A DNA stretch of 64,000 nucleotides from Mactra quadrangularis (GCA_025267735.1 CM046297.1:25322011-25386010); one strand, 5' to 3'; shown: positions 1-8,805, counted from the stretch's first letter. The notes: generated by a model not told the origin, from the sequence alone. A program made the numbers and translations.

Positions 1-150
1 TCTCCACAGGTCCCTGAACCAACCTAGAGAAAGCCCACCAAATGACATCCACCAGACAAGCGCATGCTTATCTCGTCCAAGATAGAAATGATGTAGGCCA
101 AATATTCCTCCTAAGAACCAACAAAGGTACGCTACAACGATGTTTGCCAT
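1..150 (-). CDS. DNAJC22: DNAJC22-like (wurst) protein, N-terminal exon, partial
   Basis: Read on the minus strand, an ATG at 150-148 opens a frame that runs without a stop to the window edge (50 codons). It begins MANIVVAYLCWFLGGIFGLH, continues with HFYLGRDKHALVW and ends FRDLWR. This matches the N-terminus of DNAJC22/wurst: a TM2 domain with the GLHHxYLGRD.HAL signature between two hydrophobic segments (about residues 3-18 and 30-45). Known for the family: a multi-spanning membrane protein with a C-terminal cytoplasmic J domain; Drosophila wurst acts in clathrin-mediated endocytosis. Only the first exon is here, so the remaining membrane spans and the J domain lie outside the window. The upstream region runs toward the divergent GTPase gene starting at 606. 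The TM2 identification is firm; orthology rests on these 50 residues only. Confidence 0.88.
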   Translation of the reverse strand, partial: MANIVVAYLCWFLGGIFGLHHFYLGRDKHALVWWMSFGGLSLGWFRDLWR

Positions 151-605
151 TTTGATCAAATGTCAGTAAGATTTTAACGAGATTTGGTACCTGAATATTC
201 GTTTACAATGCAACCAGGAAGTTTCAACTTTAGCGTCATTAATTGGCATCACGCATGCGCACTTAACAGAATTTGGGAATTTTGATTTCTATTTTTAGTA
301 ACTCGACGTGTAAGTCCGCATTTTCGAATCTCTAAAAATAAAGAATAAATAATAATTTATACCAAATAATGCGAATTTAATAAAAAATAAATACAATATA
401 AGTTGTTTTTACTATTTAAAACGAAAATATAAGTGAACTTAATCAAGCGATTTTTTGTGAAAAATCTAAAAATAGACTTGCAACTTCCAAGCGTCCCATA
501 ATGCAAATCTTTGTTTACAGTTGGCCAGCAACAAGAACATACTTTCAAAAGAGGTTGACATGTACAAATAGGCCTATATTTCAGTGAAAATACTAATTCA
601 TTAAA
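151..605. promoter_or_regulatory. Divergent intergenic region between DNAJC22-like and DNAJC27-like genes
   Basis: The start codons of the two head-to-head genes are 455 bp apart, so both promoters and 5' leaders must fall here unless either gene has an upstream non-coding exon. The interval is AT-rich with a few CpG-containing stretches. I see no TATA box in a convincing position for either gene. An open frame on the minus strand at 357-644 overlaps the GTPase first exon antisense and resembles nothing, so I treat it as chance. Confidence 0.55.
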
Positions 606-3600
606 ATGGATCGACAACGAGGGCACCTGGAGAAGAATCCACAAGAGTCAGTTGATAATCTTATTTGGATTAAGGTATCAGGATTAACATTTATTGCAAT
701 TTATAAATACTAAAATTTTTTTTTATACAAATGTACATTGTAGGTAATACTTGTACAATATATACAATGTACAGTTGAGTTCACACTAAAGTTTACCCAA
801 AGTGCACTTCGTGTGCACTTTGTCCACACCTGAAGTGCACTTTGAGGTGCAGTTTAGTACAGTTTTGTTTAGCCAGAATAGATTCGTTTGTAAATTGATG
901 ACAATATTGATTCTATCTATATGTTTCTATAACATGATAAACAGTTAAAAATTAATAATTATCAAATTGTTTACAAAATTTAATTGAAAATGAACATGCA
1001 GCATAACACTTTCTATATCCTAAGGCTGGTATACCAAATGTTCTAGTTCAAATCATGAACCCAACTTCGAGATATTTTTTGACGGCCGAATGCATTATGA
1101 GAAATGTTAAAATGATAAAAAACATGCATCGTCGTATTACAGAATGTTCGTACTTCATGTCTCCATTGTACATGAATAGGTCTGCATACTTATCTTGCAC
1201 CACAGGTGCCAGGACGCATTTTTTTTTTCTCATTGTGAATAAACATGTATTTTAAAGTTAAAAAATTGTGCCTTGCATATCATTTTTTGAAAAAAAATAT
1301 CCCTTCTTCTTCTTATTATGAGTTAAACAATGTATGCTGATTTTAAAACACACTGCAAGTACCAGTGCTGTGACATCACTGTCATAACTGCACTAATCTA
1401 GAGACGCAAGGGAGTATAAAGACATGTATGACCAATGTCAGCCATTATATATACATGTACATTTTCAATGCATCATATAGCTAATGTTATACATATACAT
1501 GTATGTTATACCGACTATAAAAAGCATTTTTTTATCTTGATGCCCTAGCTATTTATAACCTTACTTCATACTTTTATCATCTTTTACTCATTCCTTATTA
1601 ATATTCTTGTTGGTTGACGCACCATAAGTCTAAGTCCCCACTAGGGGTTTGACATAATGGTAAATAAATACATGTAGATAGAATCTTTGTAATAGGTTTA
1701 TGGCCAATTTATGAGTAAGTAACAATACCAGAGCATGCCAATCAAGCAGCCACATAATTACAAGTACAAGAACTTTAACAATTCTCTGAAATCTTAATAT
1801 AAACTTTCAGGTAGTTGGTATTGGAAATGCTGGTGTTGGTAAAACTTGTCTTATAAAACATTTCTGTGAAAGTAAGGTTAGTACTGTAATATTTTAAGGT
1901 ATTAAACAGTGGAAGTGTTTCTTAAGGAAGATATTGGCACACTTGCTGAGAAATTTGCTGGAGGGCTTCAGCCTGGCTAGATACAATAAATTGATGACAT
2001 TGTAGCTATATTAGTATTTAAATGTTACTGCAATTTTGATACTTTTTATTATAGTAGCATATTAAATATTTTGTAAAATTGTGATAGAGTGAAGGACAAA
2101 AACCAGATCTCAGGCATGTGATCCCTCACAGTACCCATTTACACCTGGGTGAATTTGAAAATTAGCAGTGCCCCTAGTGGGGATTAAACCCAGGACCTCT
2201 CGATTCCTAAGTGTGAGTCCTACCACTGGATCACTGCTCCAACATGTATACAGTATAACCTGCATTAAGTAGCCAGTGAAGGGAAGTGACTAAATTGGCT
2301 GATTACAGCAGGTGACCACTTAAACCAGGTTCAGATAAAAATGCTTTGATAAGTTCAATCTGAATAGTTAATTATTCATGCAGTTTTTTATTATATGATC
2401 TTAAAAAAGGACACAAGTGACAATGTCAGTTGTATATTTGAAGTCTTACTTTATGTGATGACACTTTGCTGATGAATTTAGACTGTTTAAAGACTCAACT
2501 GGGTGGGTTTTTCACATGTCTGTACCATTTTACCATGATGATTATATTGTATATGCATGCATGACATCATTCTTTTAAGAGTGTTCATTCACCTGTTTTA
2601 CTCAGCAGAAAATAGATAATAAATCTATTGTCCCAATTAATTTTGAATATAGTGTTCTCCATTAATAAGGTATTTAGAGAAGCTGTAATGTTTCTTTATT
2701 TCTTTTACAGTTCAGTGGAGGATATCAACCAACTGTTGGGGTAGATTATGGTTTTAAAATACAAAATGTCAAAGGTCATGAATGTAAGTTCATTGCAACA
2801 TTTCTACTCCATTCAAAAGTATTTTTGATGAAAATATTACATGGTTTTGATAATTGCAGTAGCATATGGGGGGATTATATATATTTTTGGGAGGGGAGTA
2901 GGGCTGATTTTCAGTCTCAAAATGTCTTTAAAAATAACACCGTTATTGTTAAATTATTTGGATTAACTTACTGTTTGTTTGCTGTTAATAGTTCACTGAA
3001 TGTTCTAACTTTTTGTTATCCTCATACATGGTGTCTCTGAGCATAGAAAATATCCACAAACCTCTAATTCTGTAAATATTTATGGTGTCCATGGCCCTCA
3101 AAATGTTTTGTAAAACCTTTCAAATGAAGAAAAATTAAGTTTAAACTAATGTTAAATTACTAAGTTACCAAATACAACGTCTAATTCAAAGAAATTATCA
3201 CTTATATATAGATAAGATAGACAAATTTGGCAAGTCTCGTTAATAAAAGCGTCTGCAAATGTTTTCCTTATTAAATGCAAATGGGATATTTAATTGTTAA
3301 AGGGAAATCACTCGATCTTCTGAATTGAAAATTAATGGACAAAGGGAAATAACTCTAACCGTATTTAGAATTAAGCCCAAGGTTGAACGAATAACTTACT
3401 GGTTTTCGTCCTTGCGTCTTCCGAAACCGGTAGCCATCTTCTTCTGTGATAATAGCCGAGGTATTCAGATTGTTCCAATTCCCGGAAAACGACCGGAAGA
3501 CTCGGTTTTTCCATTAACTGTATTTGTAAGAGTTATTTCCCTTAGACTATTAAATTGCCAATTATTGCAAAAACTTACCTCCCTTTACCAATAAAAGGCT

Positions 3601-6391
3601 TGATGACGCATCTGTTTCTGTCTGCTAATGGACCAAACATAATTGGGTATATGGTATGCTTAAATCGGTACTTGTGTGTTTTATGAGCTTTGGTAGTGCA
3701 GGCAGTCGAACGGAAACAATAACTCAGAATCGGTTTTAAGTATTTGACTTATCATAGTCTTTATTTTAACTCGATTTTGCCTTAAAAAATTGGTCTAAAT
3801 ATTTTGCATATATTCGTACTCAATTTGATTCGCCTAAAGTAGTGTTTGTTGGCGATAACCTAAGGACAATCTATGGATGTTTTCATTATATGTTTGCCGA
3901 TATTCCTTGAGTCTCAAATACCTATGGATTTTAGGAGCTTCTTGCACGGGGCCTATAAACGCCTGACTACAGCGTTGCTTTCGGCCAAAGAAACCCATCC
4001 ACCTTTCCATGAAAATTTGACGATGACATCGTCTCATATTCTATCCAATCATTGCCCACAAGTCCAAAGCTTTAGACTAGTAAAAATTGAACTGAGGTAT
4101 TGGTGAAAATTACTTATTTCTTATATTAAAGGCCAGATAGTTGATAACTTTGCCCTTCATTATATAGCAGTCTACAAAATTAGGATTTGAAAGTGGGTGT
4201 CTGAAGTGAACAGATCATTCTAAGAGCAAGCACTATATCTCATTCGCAAAATTTTGGTTGCTCAAAAGAAATTTTTGGTTTCCCAAACTAAACAGTGATC
4301 GTCGATGGCAACTGGATACCAACTTATTTGTAGACTGATATAGTATAGTTTTAATAGTTGTTGGGTTAAAGGCCATAGCAACACATTGTATAAATTATAT
4401 CATGGTGGTCAGTCCACCTACTCACTGTTCCTGGAAAGGCATAATTTCTGGATTTAGCTGTTTACCAACTGCTAGGCGCATACTTTCGTCAGTGACTGAC
4501 TACTGCCCTACATGATTTAGAATCAGTAGTAGGAGGGAGAATGGCCGTAGAAATAATTTCATGACCAAGCTCCACGAAAGTATGCCCCGCCTGGGAATCG
4601 AACCCTGGACCCCTCAACCAGTAAACTTGCGTGCTACCAACTGAGCTAGACAGGCGGCTATTTAATGATGATTTTATTGTTTCAGTAAGAGTTCATTTAT
4701 GGGATTTGTCAGGAAGCCCAGAGTATATTGATGTAAGAAATGAATTATATGGACAAACAGATGCAATATTTCTTGTTTTTGATGTCACTAATCAGGCATC
4801 ATTTGAAAGTCTAGATACTTGGATGAAAGAAGTCAATAAATACAGCAGCGGTATTCATGAAATTATATTAGTTGCTAATAAGGTAAGTAAATAAATAAGT
4901 AAGTAAGTAGCTAAATAAGTAAGTAAGTAAATAAGTAAGTATATAAGTAGCTAAAAAGGTAAGTAAATAAGTAATTAAAATTTATATATAAAGTCTGGAA
5001 GCTTAACATAATACAACACAAATTAAGCTCTGTAGAGCTTATAAAGCCGACCTTTTTAAAGTAAGTTCTTTGGACCATTTTAGAGAGCTCGAAAAGCTAT
5101 CTTTACGGTAATAGGAATATGGTTCTGTGCAGTTTGCATGAAATAAAGTGAAATGATCATACATTTTAAAAAAACAATAAGAATAATAAAAATGATAAAA
5201 GAATGAGATGTTGTCAGATTTATTCTGAATGCAATAACTAACACAGTGATCTCCATAACATATCCCTGTGATAAAACCTCAATAAGATATACTCATGCAT
5301 TGTCAAGCTCGCTTTAAGACTTTGCCTTAGTTATATTTACAAATTAAATGTTAAATTTATTTTTCCTTCCAAAATCCCATCATTTGCTCTCTGTCCAGTG
5401 ACCTTCAGAATCCGAGTGGTCCAATGATTTACCTACTTTAATTATAATCTTAGGTAAAGCAAACTTTCATAATTTTAATGGTGCAGTAAAAAATCCATTT
5501 TGTTGGACCAAGTGTCCAATGCTCATGAAAGTTTGTTGTGAAGAATGGTCTTATATCATTTTTTTATAATAAACTTTACAGGTTGATACGAAATCTGGAA
5601 AAAGATTGATTTCTACTCAAGATGCCAAAAAGTGGGCTTCAACTCACAGGATAAAGTATGATGATTGTTTTGTTGTTGTTTTTAAATCTGTGTAGGAGCA
5701 GTATAGTCCAGTGGTAGGGCACACTCTTAGGGATTGAGAGGTCCTGGGTTCTAATCCCACTTGGTGCTCTGCTAATTTCTTTGAGCAAGAAATTTACCTG
5801 GGATTGCTTCACTCCACCCAGATGTAAATGGGTACCTGCAAGGGTGGTATAATTATGTTGCTCCAGTTTGTCGGCTGCACTAATAAGCAAAGTACAAAGC
5901 TCCTCAGGAAGATTGCTTTGGCTGTTTCCATTGGCTGGCTGCTGAAGAGGTTTTGGGCTCTATCTTCCAATCTCCTTAAATTTTTATTGTAATAAACGGT
6001 GTAAACAAACATGTATGAGAATAATAATAAAAAAAAAATACCAAACTTAAATGGAACTGGACTTTCTTTAAAAGATACATTCTACTTTGAGTTTTCTATA
6101 TTCAATCATAAAATAAAAGGCCTTTTTTATGTGCTTATCTATTTCATTTAACTTTTGTAAACAATATTTAATTTTTGCACACATTTTAGTTCATATTCTA
6201 TGTTTTATTCTACAACAAAATATTTCTAATTTATTTATATTTCTTAATAATAACATATACAATATATTACTTTCAGTTTATATGAAGCAAGTGCCGCAAG
6301 TGGAGATGGCGTACATAAACTATTTGATGAAATGTTAAATAATGTTTTAATTAAACGTAAACAAGCTGGATTGCTCCCCAAGGGTTCATAA
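606..6391 (+). CDS. DNAJC27: Rab-like small GTPase of the DNAJC27/RJL family, J domain absent, six exons
   Basis: Exons: 606-674, 1811-1876, 2711-2783, 4686-4882, 5582-5655, 6277-6391. All introns are GT-AG; total 594 nt, giving 197 aa. G boxes: G1 GNAGVGKT (28-35), G2 Thr53 in PTVGVDYG, G3 DLSG (76-79), G4 NKVD (134-137), G5 SA (165-166). The segments VGVDYG and SGSPEYIDVRNELYGQTD are diagnostic of the RJL/DNAJC27 family (human equivalents are IGIDYG and AGHPFFYEVRNEFY) rather than of ordinary Rabs. The catalytic Gln after DxxG is Ser80, so intrinsic GTP hydrolysis is probably slow; the family generally lacks this Gln. The protein ends PKGS*, with no prenylation cysteine. DNAJC27 proteins carry a J domain of about 70 residues after the GTPase fold. 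Here a stop comes first, and no HPD-containing exon is visible in the next 1.8 kb. Start: first ATG of exon 1, followed by 22 codons leading into the conserved IKV strand. RJL proteins are linked to cilia/flagella and MEK-ERK signalling in the literature. Confidence 0.92.
799..850. repeat. Hairpin plus third copy of AAGTGCACTT in intron 1
   Basis: AAAGTGCAC and GTGCACTTT form a 9-bp inverted repeat with a 5-nt loop (799-821). A further AAGTGCACTTT lies at 833-843. It is probably part of an old inverted-repeat transposon; its borders are not visible. Confidence 0.45.
2085..2240 (-). mobile_element. tRNA-derived SINE (family 1) in intron 2
   Basis: On the minus strand: an A-box-like TGGTAGGACT, then GGGTTTAATCCC as a near-consensus B box, then a body containing CACCCAGGTGTAAATGGGTA. 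The same body motif follows the tRNA head of the SINE at 5695, so the two are members of one family. It is diverged and probably immobile. Confidence 0.75.
2257..2331. mobile_element. 75-bp imperfect palindromic element in intron 2
   Basis: The ends AACCTGCATTAAGTAGCCA and (reverse-complemented) AACCTGGTTTAAGTGGTCA match at 15 of 19 positions. They form a near-complete foldback directly beside the SINE at 2085-2240. Probably a short foldback or MITE relic; no coding content. Confidence 0.5.
3297..3589. mobile_element. Nested inverted-repeat element in intron 3 (MITE-like)
   Basis: AGGGAAATAACTCT (3343-3356) is exactly inverted at 3529-3542. An outer, weaker inverted pair (TTAAAGGGA near 3298; CCCTTTAC near 3581) lies outside it, and a third pair around CGTCTTCCG / CGGAAGACT lies inside. 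AGGGAxATAACTCT is a motif I recall from mollusc repeats. The open frame at 3325-3594 sits entirely in this structure and I do not believe it is coding. Confidence 0.5.
4160..4343. mobile_element. MITE-like element with TATATAGCAGTCTACAAA termini, intron 3
   Basis: TATATAGCAGTCTACAAAA at the left is mirrored by TATTTGTAGACTGATATAG at the right (imperfect terminal inverted repeats, about 18 bp). No coding potential. It lies next to the tail of the SINE at 4356. Confidence 0.45.
4356..4656 (-). mobile_element. tRNA-derived SINE (family 2), full length, in intron 3
   Basis: On the minus strand the head is strongly tRNA-like: A box TAGCTCAGTTGGTAG, B box GGGTTCGATTCC, and acceptor-like GCCGCCTG pairing with CAGGCGG. 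A unique body follows, then a tail ending GCTATGGCCTTTAACCCAAC. The head is only about 30 bp upstream of the exon-4 acceptor (4685). The same tail (CAGCTAAATCCAG, CCTTTCCAGG, ACAATGTGTTGCTATG) occurs on the plus strand in every unit of the large array (for example 12169-12283). Confidence 0.8.
4883..4975 (+). repeat. AAGT/AAAT microsatellite beginning at the exon-4 splice donor
   Basis: The donor GTAAGT at 4883 is followed by about 90 bp of imperfect AAGT/AAAT repeats containing many further GTAAGT hexamers. Any of these could serve as a cryptic donor, but the extended frame reads V-S-K-stop, so only the first keeps the protein open. Confidence 0.85.
5695..5990 (+). mobile_element. tRNA-derived SINE (family 1) in intron 5
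   Basis: A box AGTGGTAGGGCAC and a consensus B box GGTTCTAATCC, then CACCCAGATGTAAATGGGTA and a body shared with the minus-strand copy at 2085-2240. The 3' limit is approximate: the sequence ends in TTTTTATTGTAATAAA. Open frames on the minus strand at 5639-6012 lie inside it and are not genes. Confidence 0.75.
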
Positions 6392-6488
6392 ATTAGGGGA
6401 GATATAAGTCTATATAAATGTAGTGGCCCAAAACCCAAAGGTTCATAAACTAAGGGAGATAATTCTTTAAATGTGAAGTGGTGCAAAA
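6376..6488 (+). repeat. Diverged 57-bp tandem duplication spanning the GTPase stop codon
   Basis: CCCAAGGGTTCATAAATTAG... (from 6377) recurs as CCCAAAGGTTCATAAACTAA... (from 6433). Each copy continues into GGGAGATA and then AAATGTAGTGG / AAATGTGAAGTGG. The first copy encodes the last residues and the stop; the second lies in the 3' UTR. Confidence 0.65.
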
Positions 6489-6559
6489 GTACATGTATTG
6501 TTTTAGGGAGTTTCGTAATAGTTCTGGAGGATTTGTCTATTGGTTGTGACTTTGTGTCA

Positions 6560-6675
6560 CCTGTTCTGTTCAGTTCTGATCTGTCCATGAAAGGAAAGAA
6601 GTTCATAACCATACTTGATAACTCTGGTGATAGAGAATACATAAAGGGGTCATTCATTTTGAGTGACTGTTACAT
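6560..6675 (+). repeat. 3' UTR segment duplicated on the far side of the MITE
   Basis: CTGTTCTGTTC, ATAACCATACTTGATAACT and TCATTCATTTTGA in this segment recur in the same order at 7055-7140 (ATAACCATTCTTGATAACT, TCATTCATTTTGA), immediately right of the MITE at 6732-7057. The MITE therefore sits between two diverged copies of one segment. Confidence 0.55.
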
Positions 6676-6731
6676 TTTCTATATCCATCTTGTTACTAGG
6701 TACTATTGTATACATTACTGAAATAAATTAT

Positions 6732-7057
6732 CAGTAGCCTGTTCAATAACCCTAAACGTCCAAAACGTTCCGTAATGATACATTCGGAACTCCTCGGCCA
6801 TTCACTGCGAATAATTTAATCTAATAAACAAATATACAATCGTTAAGGCAATGAGTGATTGTTTCAAAATTTATGGACTAAAAACAAAACATCACTCATA
6901 GCCTAAACGATAGGCGAACGATAAAGGATATTTGTTTACTTCAACATTGGTAGTTTCAAAACAGCGTCTAAATATGTCCGAGATTATTTGCAGCGAATGG
7001 CCGAGGAGTTCCGAATGTATCGTTACAGAACGTTTAGGGTAATTGAACAGGCTACTG
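6732..7057. mobile_element. 326-bp MITE with about 80-bp terminal inverted repeats
   Basis: The ends CAGTAGCCTGTTCAAT and ATTGAACAGGCTACTG are inverted. The inversion continues through AACGTTC, GATACATTCGGAACTCCTCG and GCCATTC on the left and their complements on the right (6983-7057), with few mismatches. The middle is non-coding. I could not identify a clear target-site duplication. The open frame at 6892-7083 is the element read antisense. Confidence 0.8.
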
Positions 7058-7446
7058 TTCTGTTCTTTTCTGTTAATAACCATTCTTGATAACTTCCAGT
7101 GTAAGAGAATGCACTAGAGATCATTCATTTTGACATGTTTAAGAAGACTGACTATTCTTAAAAATTTTATGTTTTTTTTCCAACAGTGCTATATTGCAGG
7201 AAATGGCAACTAATTACCAGTTAGTGATTTCTTATTCATAGATGACCAAAAAAGGATTAAATTTGTTGTACAAATTAATTCAAAGATTTAAAAAATAAAC
7301 CTTTGTTATGACATTTATTGAATTACTGGGTTTAATTGTTGGTATTTAAGACAGAAATAATGTCTCCTAGTGCAAGATGTAAACTATTATTTAAAATGTC
7401 TATTTATTTATATATATTTATGTGTTCAATTTGTTTATGATAGAAA

Positions 7447-7452
7447 AATAAA
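7447..7452 (+). promoter_or_regulatory. Likely poly(A) signal of the DNAJC27-like gene
   Basis: AATAAA at 7447-7452 is the last of three canonical hexamers after the stop (others at 6722 and 7294). Any of them could end the transcript. A 3' UTR up to here would include the MITE. Confidence 0.5.
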
Positions 7453-7570
7453 GCATGAAAACAGTGTTTATTGTCTTCTTCTTAAACAAGTCTATGTATT
7501 CTTTTGCCAGGATGTATTTAATATTCATGAGGCATGATTTAGAAGGTGTTTTTGTTGTTATGTTTTTATT

Positions 7571-7690
7571 TGGTTTAACGCTGTGTCAATACAATTAAGG
7601 CCATTTTAGGGCGTCCATCGCACCTAACCTAGCTTACTGGACCCTTGTCTATAACCAGTACTCATCCACCCTTCCACTAGGCCGGAAACT
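7571..7690 (+). repeat. Dispersed repeat A, copy 1
   Basis: Begins TGGTTTAACGCTGTGTCAAT and includes CTTGTCTATAACCA and CATCCACCCTTCCA. The same blocks in the same order occur on the minus strand of every array unit (9884-9993 in unit 1: GGTTTAACGCCGTGTCGACA, CTTGTCTATAACCA, ATCAACCCTTCCA). Confidence 0.7.
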
Positions 7691-7790
7691 TCTCCATATT
7701 ATCTAATCAATGGAGGAAAATTGACATTATTGTCAAATTTTCATGGAAGGGTATAACCTCCCTGTGTTTTACACAAATCACATTTAGTAT

Positions 7791-7892
7791 TTGGTTTAAC
7801 ACCATATCAACTCAAATTATGATCAGCTCACTAACCTAACTTTCAAGCATTTTTGTCTTTAACATGTATACTTGCCTCCCCTTCCACAAGGC
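7791..7892 (+). repeat. Dispersed repeat A, copy 2 (more diverged)
   Basis: TTGGTTTAACACCATATCAA..., then CACTAACCTAACTT and CCTCCCCTTCCACAAGGC, follow the order of copy 1 at 7571 with more substitutions. No coding content. Confidence 0.5.
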
Positions 7893-7950
7893 TTGTTTAA
7901 ATCACCTAGGACAGTTAGCAAACTTTGCTTGTATTTTAAAAATCTTATTC

Positions 7951-8109
7951 AACTGTCAGTGGCGCTTACATTAACCTTGCTGATTTGCTTACTCAATATC
8001 TAGTTGATGAATACAAGTATCTATTTTTATAGATTATTAGTACCAGTGTATGATAGTGAGTGAGTGGGTATTTAAATCTTTAGGGTTAATGTATGTGCCA
8101 CTGACAGTT
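7951..8109. mobile_element. 159-bp MITE with 27-bp inverted termini
   Basis: AACTGTCAGTGGCGCTTACA...TTAACC at the left is mirrored by GGGTTAATGTATGTGCCACT...GACAGTT at the right with few mismatches. The motif CAGTGGCG also forms the left end of element R, 86 bp away. No open frame of note. Confidence 0.65.
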
Positions 8110-8190
8110 AAATGAAATTTAACAATATCCACATTTTTACAAGTTCAATATTTTATTAAGCAAAAAAGAGATCACAGCGGTTGCCAAAGC

Positions 8191-8195
8191 GTAGA
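8191..8195. other. Left outer 5-bp target-site duplication GTAGA
   Basis: GTAGA immediately precedes the first CAGTGGCG; the same five bases immediately follow the last CGCCTG at 63617-63621. Single-copy sequence on either side is otherwise unrelated. Confidence 0.75.
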
Positions 8196-8656
8196 CAGTG
8201 GCGTAGCAAGGTCTTTTTGATGTGTACGCAAAATCCTAGGGGTCAAGGGCATGCCCCGCCCCGAATTTGTTTTTCTGTAGATCATTTCAGGAGCATTTTT
8301 GGCAACTATTCAAAATGGGTCTGTATAATTCAATCTGGACACAAATATTGGAAGACAACATTCATACAAATTATCATTCAATTTTAACCAGCGTTTAAAG
8401 AATTATATAGACTGGATTCAAAGACAAACATCGAATTTTAAAACCGTAAATTCAACTCCCAAAAGGCATCACAAGTCCCATTGAAATATAACTTGACATA
8501 AGGTTAGTAAAATAACGATCAAGCAGTTTTGTTTTACACACCCCTACCCCCCTCAGGCGAAAGATTTTATTACATTTTTGGCGTTTGTATTTTTACAATT
8601 TTCTGGACCAGTGTGTACGCAGCTGCGTACTCTGCGTACTGGTAGCTACGCGCCTG
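8196..8656 (+). mobile_element. Element R, copy 1 (left terminal)
   Basis: 461-bp non-coding element with imperfect inverted ends: CAGTGGCGTAGCAAGGT at the left and, reverse-complemented, CAGGCGCGTAGCTACC at the right. GTGTACGC recurs just inside both ends, and a perfect palindrome ACGCAGCTGCGT lies near the right end. CAG...CTG termini with GCGTAGC resemble hAT-type non-autonomous elements, but both inferred target-site duplications are 5 bp rather than 8. This copy has GTAGA on its left and ATGGC on its right. Private or rare variants: TGCCCC (shared only with the last copy) and AATATTGG. Confidence 0.75.
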
Positions 8657-8707
8657 ATGGCTATTGATGAAATTTATGCTGGAAAACACTCAATATTATA
8701 ATATTTT

Positions 8708-8779
8708 ACGTCCTCTAACGTCATGACGTCAAAAAACGTCACAGTTGCATATGACGTAATAACGTAACGTATACAACGT
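8708..8779 (+). promoter_or_regulatory. Cluster of eight ACGT cores (CRE/bZIP-type sites), unit 1
   Basis: ACGT occurs at 8708, 8718, 8726, 8736, 8754, 8762, 8767 and 8776. TGACGTCA at 8724-8731 is a perfect palindromic CRE; TGACGTAA (8752-8759) and two CGTCA half-sites are further bZIP-type matches. The cluster begins 52 bp after R and ends 20 bp before the TATA box. It is present in every unit from 151 to 80 bp before the ATG; unit 2 has lost the fourth core (ATCGTCA). CREB/ATF-family binding is inference from motif knowledge. Confidence 0.7.
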
Positions 8780-8798
8780 CAGAATCACTATAACGACA

Positions 8799-8805
8799 TA
8801 TAAAG
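8799..8805 (+). promoter_or_regulatory. TATA box, unit 1
   Basis: TATAAAG sits 60 bp before the ATG at 8859. A start site 25-30 bp downstream would give a leader of about 30 nt. The same motif lies 60 bp before the ATG in all 12 units. Confidence 0.6.

Noticed and set aside
1048..1255. Overlapping open frames on both strands in intron 1
   Set aside because: Both cover the same AT-rich intronic sequence; no homology or codon signal.
3834..4106. Overlapping open frames on both strands in intron 3
   Set aside because: Same DNA read in opposite directions between repeat elements; no recognisable domain.
4585..4656. Functional tRNA gene on the minus strand
   Set aside because: A and B boxes are canonical but no proper anticodon stem-loop forms, and it is fused to a SINE body and tail.
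6244..6657. 137-residue minus-strand open frame
   Set aside because: Antisense to the last GTPase exon and the duplicated 3' UTR; the repeated residues simply reflect the 57-bp duplication.
8650..8680. Possible hammerhead ribozyme core around CTGATGG...GATGAAA
   Set aside because: The conserved CTGANGA core is not met and no matching helices could be drawn.
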